This document shows positions 8,038-15,752 of a DNA stretch of 40,567 bases, one piece after another. Under the pieces are notes generated by a model. That model was given only the letters and a program-made list of their open reading frames with translations, ran no database searches and was not told the origin of the DNA. The first letter of the stretch is position 1, and each line of letters begins with the position of its first letter. A program made the translations under genes and the position numbers. Source of the DNA: Aestuarierythrobacter sp037968495 (lineage in GTDB: Bacteria; Pseudomonadota; Alphaproteobacteria; Sphingomonadales; Sphingomonadaceae). The stretch spans positions 1 through 40,567 of the forward strand of contig JBBKVP010000008.1 in assembly GCA_037968495.1 (NCBI GenBank), read 5' to 3'.

Positions 8038-8124
8038 GGAGCCGAGCGACCCGCCGCAATCCGGGATGGCTGCTTCCTTCCGGACCTGACCAGGTTAGCG
8101 AACGCAAACGCCCACCCGACTCCC
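8038..8124 (-). ncRNA. ffs: Signal recognition particle RNA (4.5S-type)
   Basis: The minus strand carries the highly conserved SRP RNA core: ACCTGGTCAGGTCCGGAAGG followed by AAGCAGCC, with the GGAA tetraloop and the asymmetric internal loop that binds Ffh. The ends pair: GGAGTCGGGTGG at the 5' side with AGCGAGCC-type 3' sequence ending CGGCTCC, about 12 bp with several G-U pairs. A TTTTT run (complement of 8033-8037) follows directly and acts as the terminator. The RNA is about 87 nt, which is short for 4.5S RNA but complete by pairing. Ends are inferred from the stem, the T-run and a promoter upstream. It lies upstream of dnaX, as scr does in Bacillus. Confidence 0.92.
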
Positions 8125-8131
8125 GGACGGG

Positions 8132-8160
8132 CATATGGCGATGACGGTTGGATTTGTCCA
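8132..8160 (-). promoter_or_regulatory. Probable SRP RNA promoter
   Basis: Read on the minus strand, TGGACA (complement of 8155-8160) and CATATG (complement of 8132-8137) are separated by 17 bp. They stand 7 bp before the inferred 5' G of the SRP RNA. The -35 is one base off consensus. The -10 is weak. Confidence 0.45.
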
Positions 8161-8194
8161 GCTTTGCGAATGCACCAGGCGCTCAGCTGAGATC

Positions 8195-8473
8195 TTACCT
8201 AAAATTGTCGGCATAGGCTTGCAGCTTCAGAGTCTTGTGCGGTGTCGGGATCACCCGAGCGTCAATTCCGTATTTCGCGGCATAGGCGCTCGCGGCTTTG
8301 GCATCAGGAAAGCTGAGGCTCACCTGTGCTTGCGTATCACCGCTGCCAGCCCAGCCCATCAACGGATCAGGCTTCTTCGCCTCGGACGCCTCGAATTCGA
8401 GCACCCATTGATTGGTCCGGGCTGTGCCGGACTGCATGGCGCTTTGCGGGCGTTGGTAAATTCGTGCTGACAT
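8195..8473 (-). CDS. NDUFS4-like complex I accessory subunit
   Basis: A 92-residue soluble protein of the ETC complex I subunit conserved-region family (NDUFS4, 18 kDa subunit), found in mitochondria and alphaproteobacteria, where it joins the peripheral arm of NADH:quinone oxidoreductase. Hallmarks are the N-terminal ARIYQRPQSAMQSG, the TNQWVLEFE strand, DPLMGWAGSGDT, and the later AAKYGI segment. There is no signal or membrane segment, and the length is normal for the bacterial form. It lies 15 bp after the end of hrpB on the same strand, away from the main nuo operon, which is common for this gene. Confidence 0.9.
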   Translation of the reverse strand: MSARIYQRPQSAMQSGTARTNQWVLEFEASEAKKPDPLMGWAGSGDTQAQVSLSFPDAKAASAYAAKYGIDARVIPTPHKTLKLQAYADNFR

Positions 8474-8488
8474 GGCCTAGCCTTTAAG

Positions 8489-10918
8489 TCAGCTTTGCTC
8501 GCGTGAAAAGGCGTTCTTCGTTTTAAGGCTCGGCTTTTCGGTCCACGGCTGTTCCGGCCAGCGGTGCTTTGGGTAACGGCCCTTCATATCCTTCGCCACA
8601 TCCGCCCAGCTTCCGCGCCAGAAACCGGGCAGATCGCGTGTCGATTGGATGGGACGGCCAGCCGGGCTGGTAAGTTTCAGCAACAAGGGGGTGCGCCCGA
8701 TCATCGGATGGGTATCGAGCCCGAACAGCGCCTGAACCCGCACCTCCACCGATGGAACATCATCACCGGCGTAATCGACTGAATGAGTGGACCCTTCAGG
8801 CGATTTGAATTCACGCGGCGCTAATTGATCGAGCTTCTGCTTGCTGTCCCAATCAAGCTGCGCAAGCAGTGCATCGGCCAGTTTGCCTGGCGCAATGCCA
8901 AGATCCCGCCGTCCCGCCAGCAAAGGCGCAAGCCAGACGTCGGCGCTTTCCCGCAAGGCCTCTAAGGACAGCGCCTCGATGCCAGTATGCTTCGCGCGGG
9001 CCATCAGGCTGGTAGGCAATAGCTCCGCCAGCCCGTTCTTGGCTTTTTCGAGTAACAGCGCGCTGACAGCCCTTGGATCAGGCGAGCCATCGGGTCCGCT
9101 CGCCAGAGTAATCGCACCCAACCGCCGCACAAGCCGGGCCTCGACACGTTTTTCCGAAGCGCTCCAGTTCAGCACCGACTGGCGCTCAATCAAATGGTTT
9201 AGGCTGTCCTCGACTTCCTGCGTTGTGAGCGCGGCGGCAGCGGTGATCCGCGCGCCTTTGGCCTGACCCTGCGCGTCGCCAATCACCAGCCATTCAGCGC
9301 GGGCAAGCGATGATGCAGGGTCCAGGAAGAACCCGCGACCGCCAGCTGAAATCCAGCTTTCGCCCTTCGCGTCACGGCGTTTGGCAATGTTATCCGGCAA
9401 AGCAAAAGCAAGGAACAGCGCAGGGTTGATCGGCTCCTGATCCGCGCCCGACATCAGGCGGTCGGCTTGCGTAGCCCAGCGGTCTGCCAGTTTCCGCGAT
9501 GCCGATGCACGCGCTGAATTGTCCGTCTTCCAACGGTCCAGCCGTGCAAGCAAATCCTCGCCGCGCCCGCCCAATCCGCGTTCCTGCAGCAGCAGCGCAA
9601 GCCGCGCCGCATCGCGTGCTTGGCTTACTTCTGCGCCGAACAGCACCATCGCGCCCTGAACCGGGGCCATCGGCAGGCTCGCGATCTGATTGCCCCGTGC
9701 GGTAATTTTACCAACCGCAGTCAGCGCGCCCAATTTCGCCAGGCGGTCACGCGCCGCCGCAATCGAGGCATCGGGCGGCGTGTCGAGCCAAGCCAGCGAG
9801 GCCGGATCATCTGTCCCCCATTTGGCGAGCGACAAGACAAGCGGCGTCAGGTCGGCAGTCTCAATCTCGGGCGGATCGAAAGGCGGCCGCCCCGGATGCG
9901 CCGCCTCTTCCCATAAACGGTAAGCCACACCCGGCCCCAGCCGCGCCGCACGGCCCGCGCGTTGCGTCGCCGCCGCTTGGCTGGTCCGTGTGGTAATCAG
10001 GTGTGTGGAGCCAGCCGACCGGTCATATTCGGCGCGGCGCGACAGGCCACTGTCGACGACTACGGAAACACCGCCCAACGTCAGTGAAGTTTCTGCAATG
10101 GCCGTGGCGAGGACAATCCGGCGGCGACCATCTTTGTCTTTGCGGATGGCGGCGAGCTGATCGGCGGGTTGGACCTGACCGTGCAATGGCAGGATCGGCA
10201 AATCCTTCAGCCGCCGCTCCAGCAGTTCGCGCACCCGCTCGATCTCGCGCACGCCGGGCAGGAATGCGAGGACATCCCCCTCTTGCTCCCGCCAAGCGGT
10301 CATAATCGCTGTGGCCATACTATCTTCAATCGGCATGCCGGGGGCAGAGCCCAACCAGCGGAGTTCCAAGGGGTAGGCCTTCCCTGCGCTCTCGATCACC
10401 GGCGCATTATCGCCCAGCAGCAGCGAGAAGCGCGCCCCATCGATGGTGGCGGACATCACCAACACGCGCAGATCATCGCGCAGCACTTGCTTGCTCTCAA
10501 TCGCCAACGCCAGGCCGAGATCACTATCGAGATGCCGCTCATGCGCTTCATCGAACAGCACCGCACTGACGCCCCTAAGTTCAGGATCACCCAAGATGCG
10601 GTTCACGAAGATCGCTTCGGTCATCACCAGCACGCGCGTTTTTGCGCCGCGCTTGCTGTCCATGCGGGTCAGGTAACCGATGGTTTCGCCCGGCCTTTCG
10701 CCCAGCATTTCCGCCATACGCTCCGCCGCCGCGCGCGCTGCAACGCGACGCGGACTGAGGAGGATAACCTCACCGCTGCACCACGGCTGATCAAGCAATG
10801 CAGGCGCAACAGCAGTAGTCTTGCCCGCGCCCGGCGGCGCGATAAGCACCGCGCTGCCATGATCGCGCAATGCGGCCAGGATTTCCGGTAATACAGCCTC
10901 GATGGGAAGCGCGGTCAT
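8489..10918 (-). CDS. hrpB: ATP-dependent helicase HrpB
   Basis: An 809-residue DEAH-box helicase. Motif I is GAGKTT (30-35), motif II is DEAH (123-126), motif III is SAT (156-158), and the QRAGRAAR motif VI occurs in the second RecA-like domain. The helicase core is followed by an HA2-like region and the long HrpB-specific C-terminal domain, ending in the typical PKHRWPEQPW-type segment. Length matches HrpB. Its physiological RNA substrate is poorly known in the family. It starts 12 bp after the polyprenyl synthase gene and is probably cotranscribed with it. Confidence 0.95.
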   Translation of the reverse strand: MTALPIEAVLPEILAALRDHGSAVLIAPPGAGKTTAVAPALLDQPWCSGEVILLSPRRVAARAAAERMAEMLGERPGETIGYLTRMDSKRGAKTRVLVMTEAIFVNRILGDPELRGVSAVLFDEAHERHLDSDLGLALAIESKQVLRDDLRVLVMSATIDGARFSLLLGDNAPVIESAGKAYPLELRWLGSAPGMPIEDSMATAIMTAWREQEGDVLAFLPGVREIERVRELLERRLKDLPILPLHGQVQPADQLAAIRKDKDGRRRIVLATAIAETSLTLGGVSVVVDSGLSRRAEYDRSAGSTHLITTRTSQAAATQRAGRAARLGPGVAYRLWEEAAHPGRPPFDPPEIETADLTPLVLSLAKWGTDDPASLAWLDTPPDASIAAARDRLAKLGALTAVGKITARGNQIASLPMAPVQGAMVLFGAEVSQARDAARLALLLQERGLGGRGEDLLARLDRWKTDNSARASASRKLADRWATQADRLMSGADQEPINPALFLAFALPDNIAKRRDAKGESWISAGGRGFFLDPASSLARAEWLVIGDAQGQAKGARITAAAALTTQEVEDSLNHLIERQSVLNWSASEKRVEARLVRRLGAITLASGPDGSPDPRAVSALLLEKAKNGLAELLPTSLMARAKHTGIEALSLEALRESADVWLAPLLAGRRDLGIAPGKLADALLAQLDWDSKQKLDQLAPREFKSPEGSTHSVDYAGDDVPSVEVRVQALFGLDTHPMIGRTPLLLKLTSPAGRPIQSTRDLPGFWRGSWADVAKDMKGRYPKHRWPEQPWTEKPSLKTKNAFSREQS

Positions 10919-10930
10919 ATCCCGCGCCGC

Positions 10931-11953
10931 TCAATAACCCCGGCTGACAGCGAACCGCGCCGCTTCGGCCATGGCCGCTCGCGCCTTGCTATCAGGGAAG
11001 ATCGCCAGCGCGTCGATTGCGCGTTCGGCAAAGTGCCGGGCGCGTTCGCGGGTTGCGGCCACTGCGTCATGACTGTCGATCAGCGCGATTGCGTGGTCCA
11101 GATCGCCCGCTTCTTCGCGGCGGCCGGAGATTGCATCTTTCCAGAATTGGCGCTCTGTTTCGTCCCCGCGGGCATAGGCGAGGATCACCGGCAGCGTCAT
11201 TTTGCCCTCGCGGAAGTCATCTCCGCGGCTCTTGCCCATTTCGGCAGCGCTGGAATCATAATCAATCGCATCATCGACGAGCTGGAAGGCCACGCCGAGA
11301 TTACGGCCGTAATCGTCAAGCGCCTGTTCCTCAGCCTCGCCTCGCTCTGCGACAACAGCAGCTATACGGCTGGCAGCGGCAAACAATGCAGCGGTCTTCG
11401 CGCCGATGATATTCAGGTAGCGCTCTTCGCTCGTGTCAATCTGGCGCTGTGCGGTCAACTGATCGACCTCGCCCTCGGCAATGATCGCGCTAGCGCCAGA
11501 CAGGATCTTGAGAACCTTCAAGCTTCCATCTTCAACCATCAACTCGAATGCGCGGCTGAACAGAAAGTCGCCCACCAGCACAGTTGCCGGGTTGCCGTAA
11601 ATAATGTTGGCCGCTGCCTTGCCGCGCCGCAGGTCACTGCCGTCGACGACATCATCATGCAGCAGAGTGGCAGTATGGATAAACTCCACCGCCGCCGCCA
11701 GCTTGTGATGACGCGTGCCTTGATAACCGACAACTTCGGCGCCCGCGAGCGTAAGCATCGGGCGAAGCCGCTTGCCGCCGCCAGCGATCAAATGACCGGC
11801 CAATGTCGGGATCAGCGGAATTTCGCTCTGCATACGGTCAAGAATCACGGAATTCACCGCGTTCATCGCCGTCGCGGTTTGCGACAACATCGGATCGAGA
11901 GAGGGAGCGGAACCATCGCGTTCACGCTTGAAGGGGAGGACCGTGGCGCTCAT
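10931..11953 (-). CDS. Long-chain polyprenyl diphosphate synthase
   Basis: A 340-residue trans-prenyltransferase. It condenses isopentenyl diphosphate onto an allylic diphosphate to make the long isoprenoid tail of ubiquinone. The two Asp-rich Mg-binding motifs are present: DDVVD (100-104) and DDAID (227-231). GGGKRLRP (58-65) is the substrate-binding loop. The small side chains ahead of the first Asp motif (FIHTATLLHD) fit a long-chain (octa- to decaprenyl) product, but exact chain length cannot be read from sequence. It is the first gene of the minus-strand run towards hrpB and diverges from chorismate mutase. Confidence 0.92.
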   Translation of the reverse strand: MSATVLPFKRERDGSAPSLDPMLSQTATAMNAVNSVILDRMQSEIPLIPTLAGHLIAGGGKRLRPMLTLAGAEVVGYQGTRHHKLAAAVEFIHTATLLHDDVVDGSDLRRGKAAANIIYGNPATVLVGDFLFSRAFELMVEDGSLKVLKILSGASAIIAEGEVDQLTAQRQIDTSEERYLNIIGAKTAALFAAASRIAAVVAERGEAEEQALDDYGRNLGVAFQLVDDAIDYDSSAAEMGKSRGDDFREGKMTLPVILAYARGDETERQFWKDAISGRREEAGDLDHAIALIDSHDAVAATRERARHFAERAIDALAIFPDSKARAAMAEAARFAVSRGY

Positions 11954-12027
11954 GGCAGGGCAAATGGGCGTTCACAGGATGAATGGCAAGCTTGGAAATG
12001 AGGGCAAACGCATGATAGGTGGCAAGA

Positions 12028-12321
12028 ATGAGCCAAGCTGATACCGACATGCAACTCGCAGCCTTCCGCCGCAGCATCGACAATTTCGACGCCGCGTTGA
12101 TCCATATTCTGGCGGAGCGGTTCCGTATCACCCAGGCCGTGGGCGAATATAAAGCCACGCATCAATTGCCGCCTGCCGACCCCGGGCGCGAAACCGCGCA
12201 GATCGAACGGTTGCGCGCGCTGGCGGAAGAAGCCAATCTCGACCCGGAATTCAGCGAGAAATTCCTGCGCTTTATTATCAATGAAGTAATCCGGCACCAC
12301 GAGAAGGCGCGCGGGGGCTGA
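12028..12321 (+). CDS. Chorismate mutase, AroQ class
   Basis: A 97-residue all-helical monofunctional chorismate mutase (chorismate to prephenate, for Phe and Tyr synthesis). The long first helix carries FRRSIDNFDAALIHILAERF with the active-site Arg. It is followed by VGEYKA with the catalytic Lys, and by a C-terminal helix with the FINEVIRHH segment. ATG 12028 has AGGTGG five bases upstream, so it is preferred over the in-frame GTG at 12019. The protein has no signal peptide, so it is cytoplasmic. It diverges from the polyprenyl synthase gene and converges on the histidine kinase gene. Confidence 0.9.
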   Translation: MSQADTDMQLAAFRRSIDNFDAALIHILAERFRITQAVGEYKATHQLPPADPGRETAQIERLRALAEEANLDPEFSEKFLRFIINEVIRHHEKARGG

Positions 12322-12323
12322 TT

Positions 12324-12352
12324 CCTTCTCCCGCCAACTTGAGAGGAGAAGG
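12324..12352. terminator. Convergent terminator hairpin
   Basis: CCTTCTCC (12324-12331) and GGAGAAGG (12345-12352) are a perfect 8-bp inverted repeat with a 13-base loop. It lies between the stops of chorismate mutase and the histidine kinase. No T-run follows on either strand, so this is a candidate only. Confidence 0.4.
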
Positions 12353-12355
12353 TGC

Positions 12356-13756
12356 CTAACCCGATCTCGGCAACATCAGTTTGACCAGCAAGCCGCCAAG
12401 GTCTTCGCTTTCATCAAGCTCAACCCCGCCGCCGTAAATTTCGGCCACGTCGCGCACGATGGCGAGGCCAAGTCCTGTCCCGGGCTTGCCGGTATCGAGC
12501 CGCGCGCCCCTGTCAAAGATGCGTTCGCGTTCTGCATCAGGAATGCCTCTGCCGTCATCTTCCACCCAGATGGTGCATAGCTTGCCCTGAGGGTCAGTAT
12601 CGACGGTTACAAACACACTTCCACCGCCATATTTCGCAGCGTTTTCCACCAGATTTCCGAGGATTTCGTCGAGGTCCTGCCGTTCGATGGCGACCAGCGC
12701 CTCGCGGTTACCGTCGATGTCGAAGCGCATGGACGGATAAAGCCTGCTAACCGCACGGCGCACGGCCTCGGCGCTGGCCCAGACTTCGGTTCGGGCATGG
12801 CCCACAGCGCGGCGACCAACCGCCCTCGCCCGTGCAAGGTGGTGATCGACCTGACGGCGCATTACTGCCGCCTCGCGGATTACGGTGTCAGGCAAATCAT
12901 CGGCACGCGCAGTTGCGGCATTCATTACGACAGTTAGCGGTGTCTTGAGCGCATGCGCCAGATTCCCGGCGTGTGTCCGCGCTTCTTCGGCTTGCTTTTC
13001 CGAGTGGGCGAGCAATCCGTTCAGCTCCTGCACCAATGGCTGAACCTCAAGTGGAAGCGGATCGGTTACGCGGTTGGTCCCCTTGGTCCGCATACGCTGG
13101 ATCGCAACACGGATGCGGCGCAGCGGACTAAGACCATACCAGCTTTGCAGGGCGGCCATCAGGAACAGGCCAAGACCCAAAGCGATAAAGCTCCAGAACA
13201 GAATCGAGCGAATGCGGCTGATCTGGGCGTCGAGTTCACCGCGGCTTGCCGCAACGGAGAACCACCACTGAGTGTCACTGCCGGGCAGTTTTATCGAACG
13301 TTCGGCAACTCGGAGAAGTTCGCCAGCAAACTGTTCACTATCATGAATATGGGCATCATTATCGAAATGATCCCCGTCAATCTTTAGCGAACGGTCCCAC
13401 AAGGAACGGGAGGCGTAGTCTTCTCGACCCTCGCCAGTAATCTGCCAGTAAAGGCCACTGTTGGGCTCGAGAAAGCGCTGATCACCAAGCGGCCGATTGA
13501 AATAGACGTCCCCGTAATCGTCGATCTCGGCAGATCCGACCATCGCCGTCAGCATATATTCCAACTGGTCATCGAAGTTGTTCGTGACCAGATTTGTCAG
13601 CGTGCGGTCCAGCGCCAAACCGCCGCCAAGCAGCAGCACGCCGATCCACGCCGCCGCGATCACCATCATCCGGCGTGACAGGCTTCCCGTATGCGGCGCG
13701 GTGCCCTGCTCTCCGGCTGCGGCGGTATCCTTTATGTCTTCAGATGCCGCAGTCAT
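12356..13756 (-). CDS. PhoQ-like sensor histidine kinase
   Basis: A 466-residue membrane kinase. TM1 is at about 28-50, a periplasmic sensor with many acidic residues spans about 51-185, and TM2 is at about 186-204, followed by HAMP. The phospho-acceptor is His268 in LAHALKTPL, the form found in PhoQ-type kinases. The ATPase domain is intact: N-box Asn372 (ENAAKYG), G1 EDDGRGIPD near 399-407, and G2 GTGLGLAIV near 427-435. ATG 13756 follows the response regulator stop after four bases, so the two are cotranscribed. An in-frame upstream extension overlapping the regulator is less likely. The acidic sensor suggests divalent cations or cationic peptides as signal, but this is inference. Confidence 0.92.
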   Translation of the reverse strand: MTAASEDIKDTAAAGEQGTAPHTGSLSRRMMVIAAAWIGVLLLGGGLALDRTLTNLVTNNFDDQLEYMLTAMVGSAEIDDYGDVYFNRPLGDQRFLEPNSGLYWQITGEGREDYASRSLWDRSLKIDGDHFDNDAHIHDSEQFAGELLRVAERSIKLPGSDTQWWFSVAASRGELDAQISRIRSILFWSFIALGLGLFLMAALQSWYGLSPLRRIRVAIQRMRTKGTNRVTDPLPLEVQPLVQELNGLLAHSEKQAEEARTHAGNLAHALKTPLTVVMNAATARADDLPDTVIREAAVMRRQVDHHLARARAVGRRAVGHARTEVWASAEAVRRAVSRLYPSMRFDIDGNREALVAIERQDLDEILGNLVENAAKYGGGSVFVTVDTDPQGKLCTIWVEDDGRGIPDAERERIFDRGARLDTGKPGTGLGLAIVRDVAEIYGGGVELDESEDLGGLLVKLMLPRSG

Positions 13757-13760
13757 AGGT

Positions 13761-14441
13761 TTACGTTGCGCGAGGCTGTTCGGCCGGATCGTCGAGGCTG
13801 TAGCCAAGCCCGCGAATAGTCGTGATGACATCTGCGCCCAGTTTCTTGCGAATACGGGTCACAAACACTTCGATCGTGTTCGAATCGCGGTCAAAATCCT
13901 GATCGTAAATATGTTCGATCAGCTCGGTTCGGCTAACCACCTTGCCCTTGTGATGCATCAGATAGCTAAGCAGCTTATATTCCTGCGCGGTCAGCTTCAC
14001 CGGCTCGCCGTCCAGCGTGACGCGGCCGGAACGCGTGTCGAGCCGCACGGAACCAGCCATCAATTCACTGGACGTATTGCCCGATGCGCGGCGGATGAGC
14101 GCGCGCAGGCGAGCAATCAGCTCTTCGGTCTGGAACGGTTTGGCGAGATAATCGTCAGCGCCGGCATCAAGGCCGGCAACCTTGTCAGACCAACTGTCAC
14201 GAGCGGTCAGCACCAGCACGGGGAAGGTGCGCTTTTCCTTGCGCCACATGCCAAGGACGGTCAGTCCGTCGATTTCGGGCAGACCGAGATCGAGGATCAC
14301 AGCGTCGTAATCTTCGGTGCTGCCAAGAAAGTGGCCATCTTCGCCATCGGTGGACAGATCAACGGCATAGCCGGTCTGTTCCAGCGTGCTCTTCAGCTGT
14401 TGGCCGAGTGTCGGTTCATCCTCGACTATCAGGACGCGCAT
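13761..14441 (-). CDS. OmpR/PhoB-family response regulator
   Basis: A 226-residue DNA-binding regulator, partner of the adjoining kinase. The receiver domain shows the acidic pair E7-D8, phospho-acceptor Asp51 in LDLGLPEIDG, the LTAR Thr switch, and Lys in AKPF. The C-terminal winged helix (about 130-220) has SRTELIEHIYD, then the recognition helix region SNTIEVFVTRIRKKLG, and ends with the TIRGLGYSL wing. Length is standard. It is the first gene of the pair. A PepSY gene lies 107 bp upstream on the same strand and could belong to the same unit. Target genes cannot be told from the sequence. Confidence 0.94.
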   Translation of the reverse strand: MRVLIVEDEPTLGQQLKSTLEQTGYAVDLSTDGEDGHFLGSTEDYDAVILDLGLPEIDGLTVLGMWRKEKRTFPVLVLTARDSWSDKVAGLDAGADDYLAKPFQTEELIARLRALIRRASGNTSSELMAGSVRLDTRSGRVTLDGEPVKLTAQEYKLLSYLMHHKGKVVSRTELIEHIYDQDFDRDSNTIEVFVTRIRKKLGADVITTIRGLGYSLDDPAEQPRAT

Positions 14442-14548
14442 TGTGTGATTTCCCCTGCTTCTTCGGGCCAGATTGAATTTATGGGAGATGTGGGCTTTTG
14501 CAAGGAACGCGTCAACCGGAGGGCTAGCCTACTGCACCACCGAGCGAA

Positions 14549-14854
14549 CTAACGAGATTGCGAGATAATACGGCCGGAACGCGCATCGATGTCGACGAAC
14601 ATAACGCGGCCATCGCGGATAAACTTCAGACGATAAGCCATAGCAGCCGCATCGTAATAGGGACCGAGATATTCAGCACCCCGCATACGCGGCAAAACCC
14701 GGCGTTCTATCTCACGCAAAGACAGCACATTACCGGCCCGCATTTCCTTGCGCGCCTTGTCCTGATCGTCACTTTGCGCAGCAGTAGGGGCCGCAGCAAA
14801 GCCGGTCGCCAAAAGTGTCGCAGCAAGCGTTGTCGAGATAAGCTTTCGTATCAT
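14549..14854 (-). CDS. Secreted PepSY-domain protein
   Basis: A 101-residue exported protein. A Sec signal peptide covers about residues 1-26 (positively charged MIRK start, hydrophobic core, AAPTAAQ cleavage region). The mature part holds one PepSY-type domain: helix LSLREIERRVLPRM, then YRLKFIRDGRVMFVDIDARSG, the usual ...V.VDA.TG-like ending. PepSY domains are often periplasmic inhibitors or sensors and are frequently encoded beside two-component systems. Its position upstream of the PhoP/PhoQ-like pair on the same strand suggests a link to that signalling pair. The precise role is unknown. Confidence 0.8.
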   Translation of the reverse strand: MIRKLISTTLAATLLATGFAAAPTAAQSDDQDKARKEMRAGNVLSLREIERRVLPRMRGAEYLGPYYDAAAMAYRLKFIRDGRVMFVDIDARSGRIISQSR

Positions 14855-14918
14855 GACCTTGCACCTAGGCTACAACCATTGAACAAGCGGTGAATAAAAC
14901 CCGCCAGCAATGTTCAGC

Positions 14919-15641
14919 CTAGCGAGTCATTTCATATTTTACGGAAATGGTCACAGCCGTGCCTACAAGGCCGGGTTGGACAGGGCTCGAAACCGGCGGC
15001 GGTGCAGAGGCAACTGTCACCTGTATCCGCTCCATCATCGGTTGCGGGCGACTGCTGAACACATTCTCGCTCACTTCCAGCAGGCGAACACCAGAATAGC
15101 CAGCCATCTGCGCATATTCGGTAGCTTGGGCATTGGCCTTGGCCCACGCGGCCTTGCGGGCTTGAGCGCGCGCCGCCGTGTCATCATCTATCGAGAAGCT
15201 GGGGCCGCCAAGGTCAGTCGCACCAGATGCCACCAAAGCATCAAGGACAGGTCCGGTCTCGTCAATTTCGCGCAAGATCACGCTGACCCGGTTGGACACC
15301 TGATAGCCGCGAAATACTTGCCGCTGATTGGTCCTGTCATAATCATATTGCGCATTCAGATTGATGCCGCTTGTCTGGATATCATCTTCGTCAAGGCCCA
15401 AAGCTTTGATCTTTTTGATAACGGCATCCATCTGCTGAGCATTGAGGCGCATCGCCTCGACCGCAGTTCGGGCCTGCGTGGACACGCCGGCACTGACTGT
15501 CGCGAGGTCAGGACGCGCTTTGACGGTTTCGGTCACGCTCAACTCGACGACCGGGCCTTGCACTTGCATTTGCACTTCGGCCGCAGAGGCAGGAAGGGTA
15601 ATCGCTGTAGCGGCGAGAAGCGGCAGGGCGTAACGGATCAT
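14919..15641 (-). CDS. SIMPL-domain (DUF541) periplasmic protein
   Basis: A 240-residue protein with a clear signal peptide (1-20, cleavage after LPASA). The mature chain is of the SIMPL/DUF541 (BP26/OMP28-like) family: the early VTETVKARPDLATVSAGV motif, a QMDAVIKKIKALGLDEDDIQTSG helix region, given as a landmark, the YRGYQVSN-like strand (FRGYQVSN), and the closing ARRKAW-like helix (ARAQARKAAWAKANAQA). Family members are periplasmic or outer-membrane associated, and some form ring-shaped oligomers. Function is poorly defined. It is followed by the PepSY gene on the same strand after 64 bp. Confidence 0.85.
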   Translation of the reverse strand: MIRYALPLLAATAITLPASAAEVQMQVQGPVVELSVTETVKARPDLATVSAGVSTQARTAVEAMRLNAQQMDAVIKKIKALGLDEDDIQTSGINLNAQYDYDRTNQRQVFRGYQVSNRVSVILREIDETGPVLDALVASGATDLGGPSFSIDDDTAARAQARKAAWAKANAQATEYAQMAGYSGVRLLEVSENVFSSRPQPMMERIQVTVASAPPPVSSPVQPGLVGTAVTISVKYEMTR

Positions 15642-15752
15642 ATCGGTTCTCCAATTTCTTTGGCGCTTCTTGGCCTTGCTGGAATTACGCTCGGCTGAAC
15701 TTCCCGTTCCTCACTGGACCTTATGCGCTGCGGCAGCTACTTGCCGCGCCCT

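Noticed and set aside
11033..12001. Long plus-strand frame opposite the polyprenyl synthase gene
   Set aside because: Antisense to a gene with both Asp-rich motifs. No motif or ribosome site of its own.
13578..14552. Long plus-strand frame opposite the kinase and response regulator
   Set aside because: Both genes on the other strand have complete motifs. This frame is an antisense shadow without domains.
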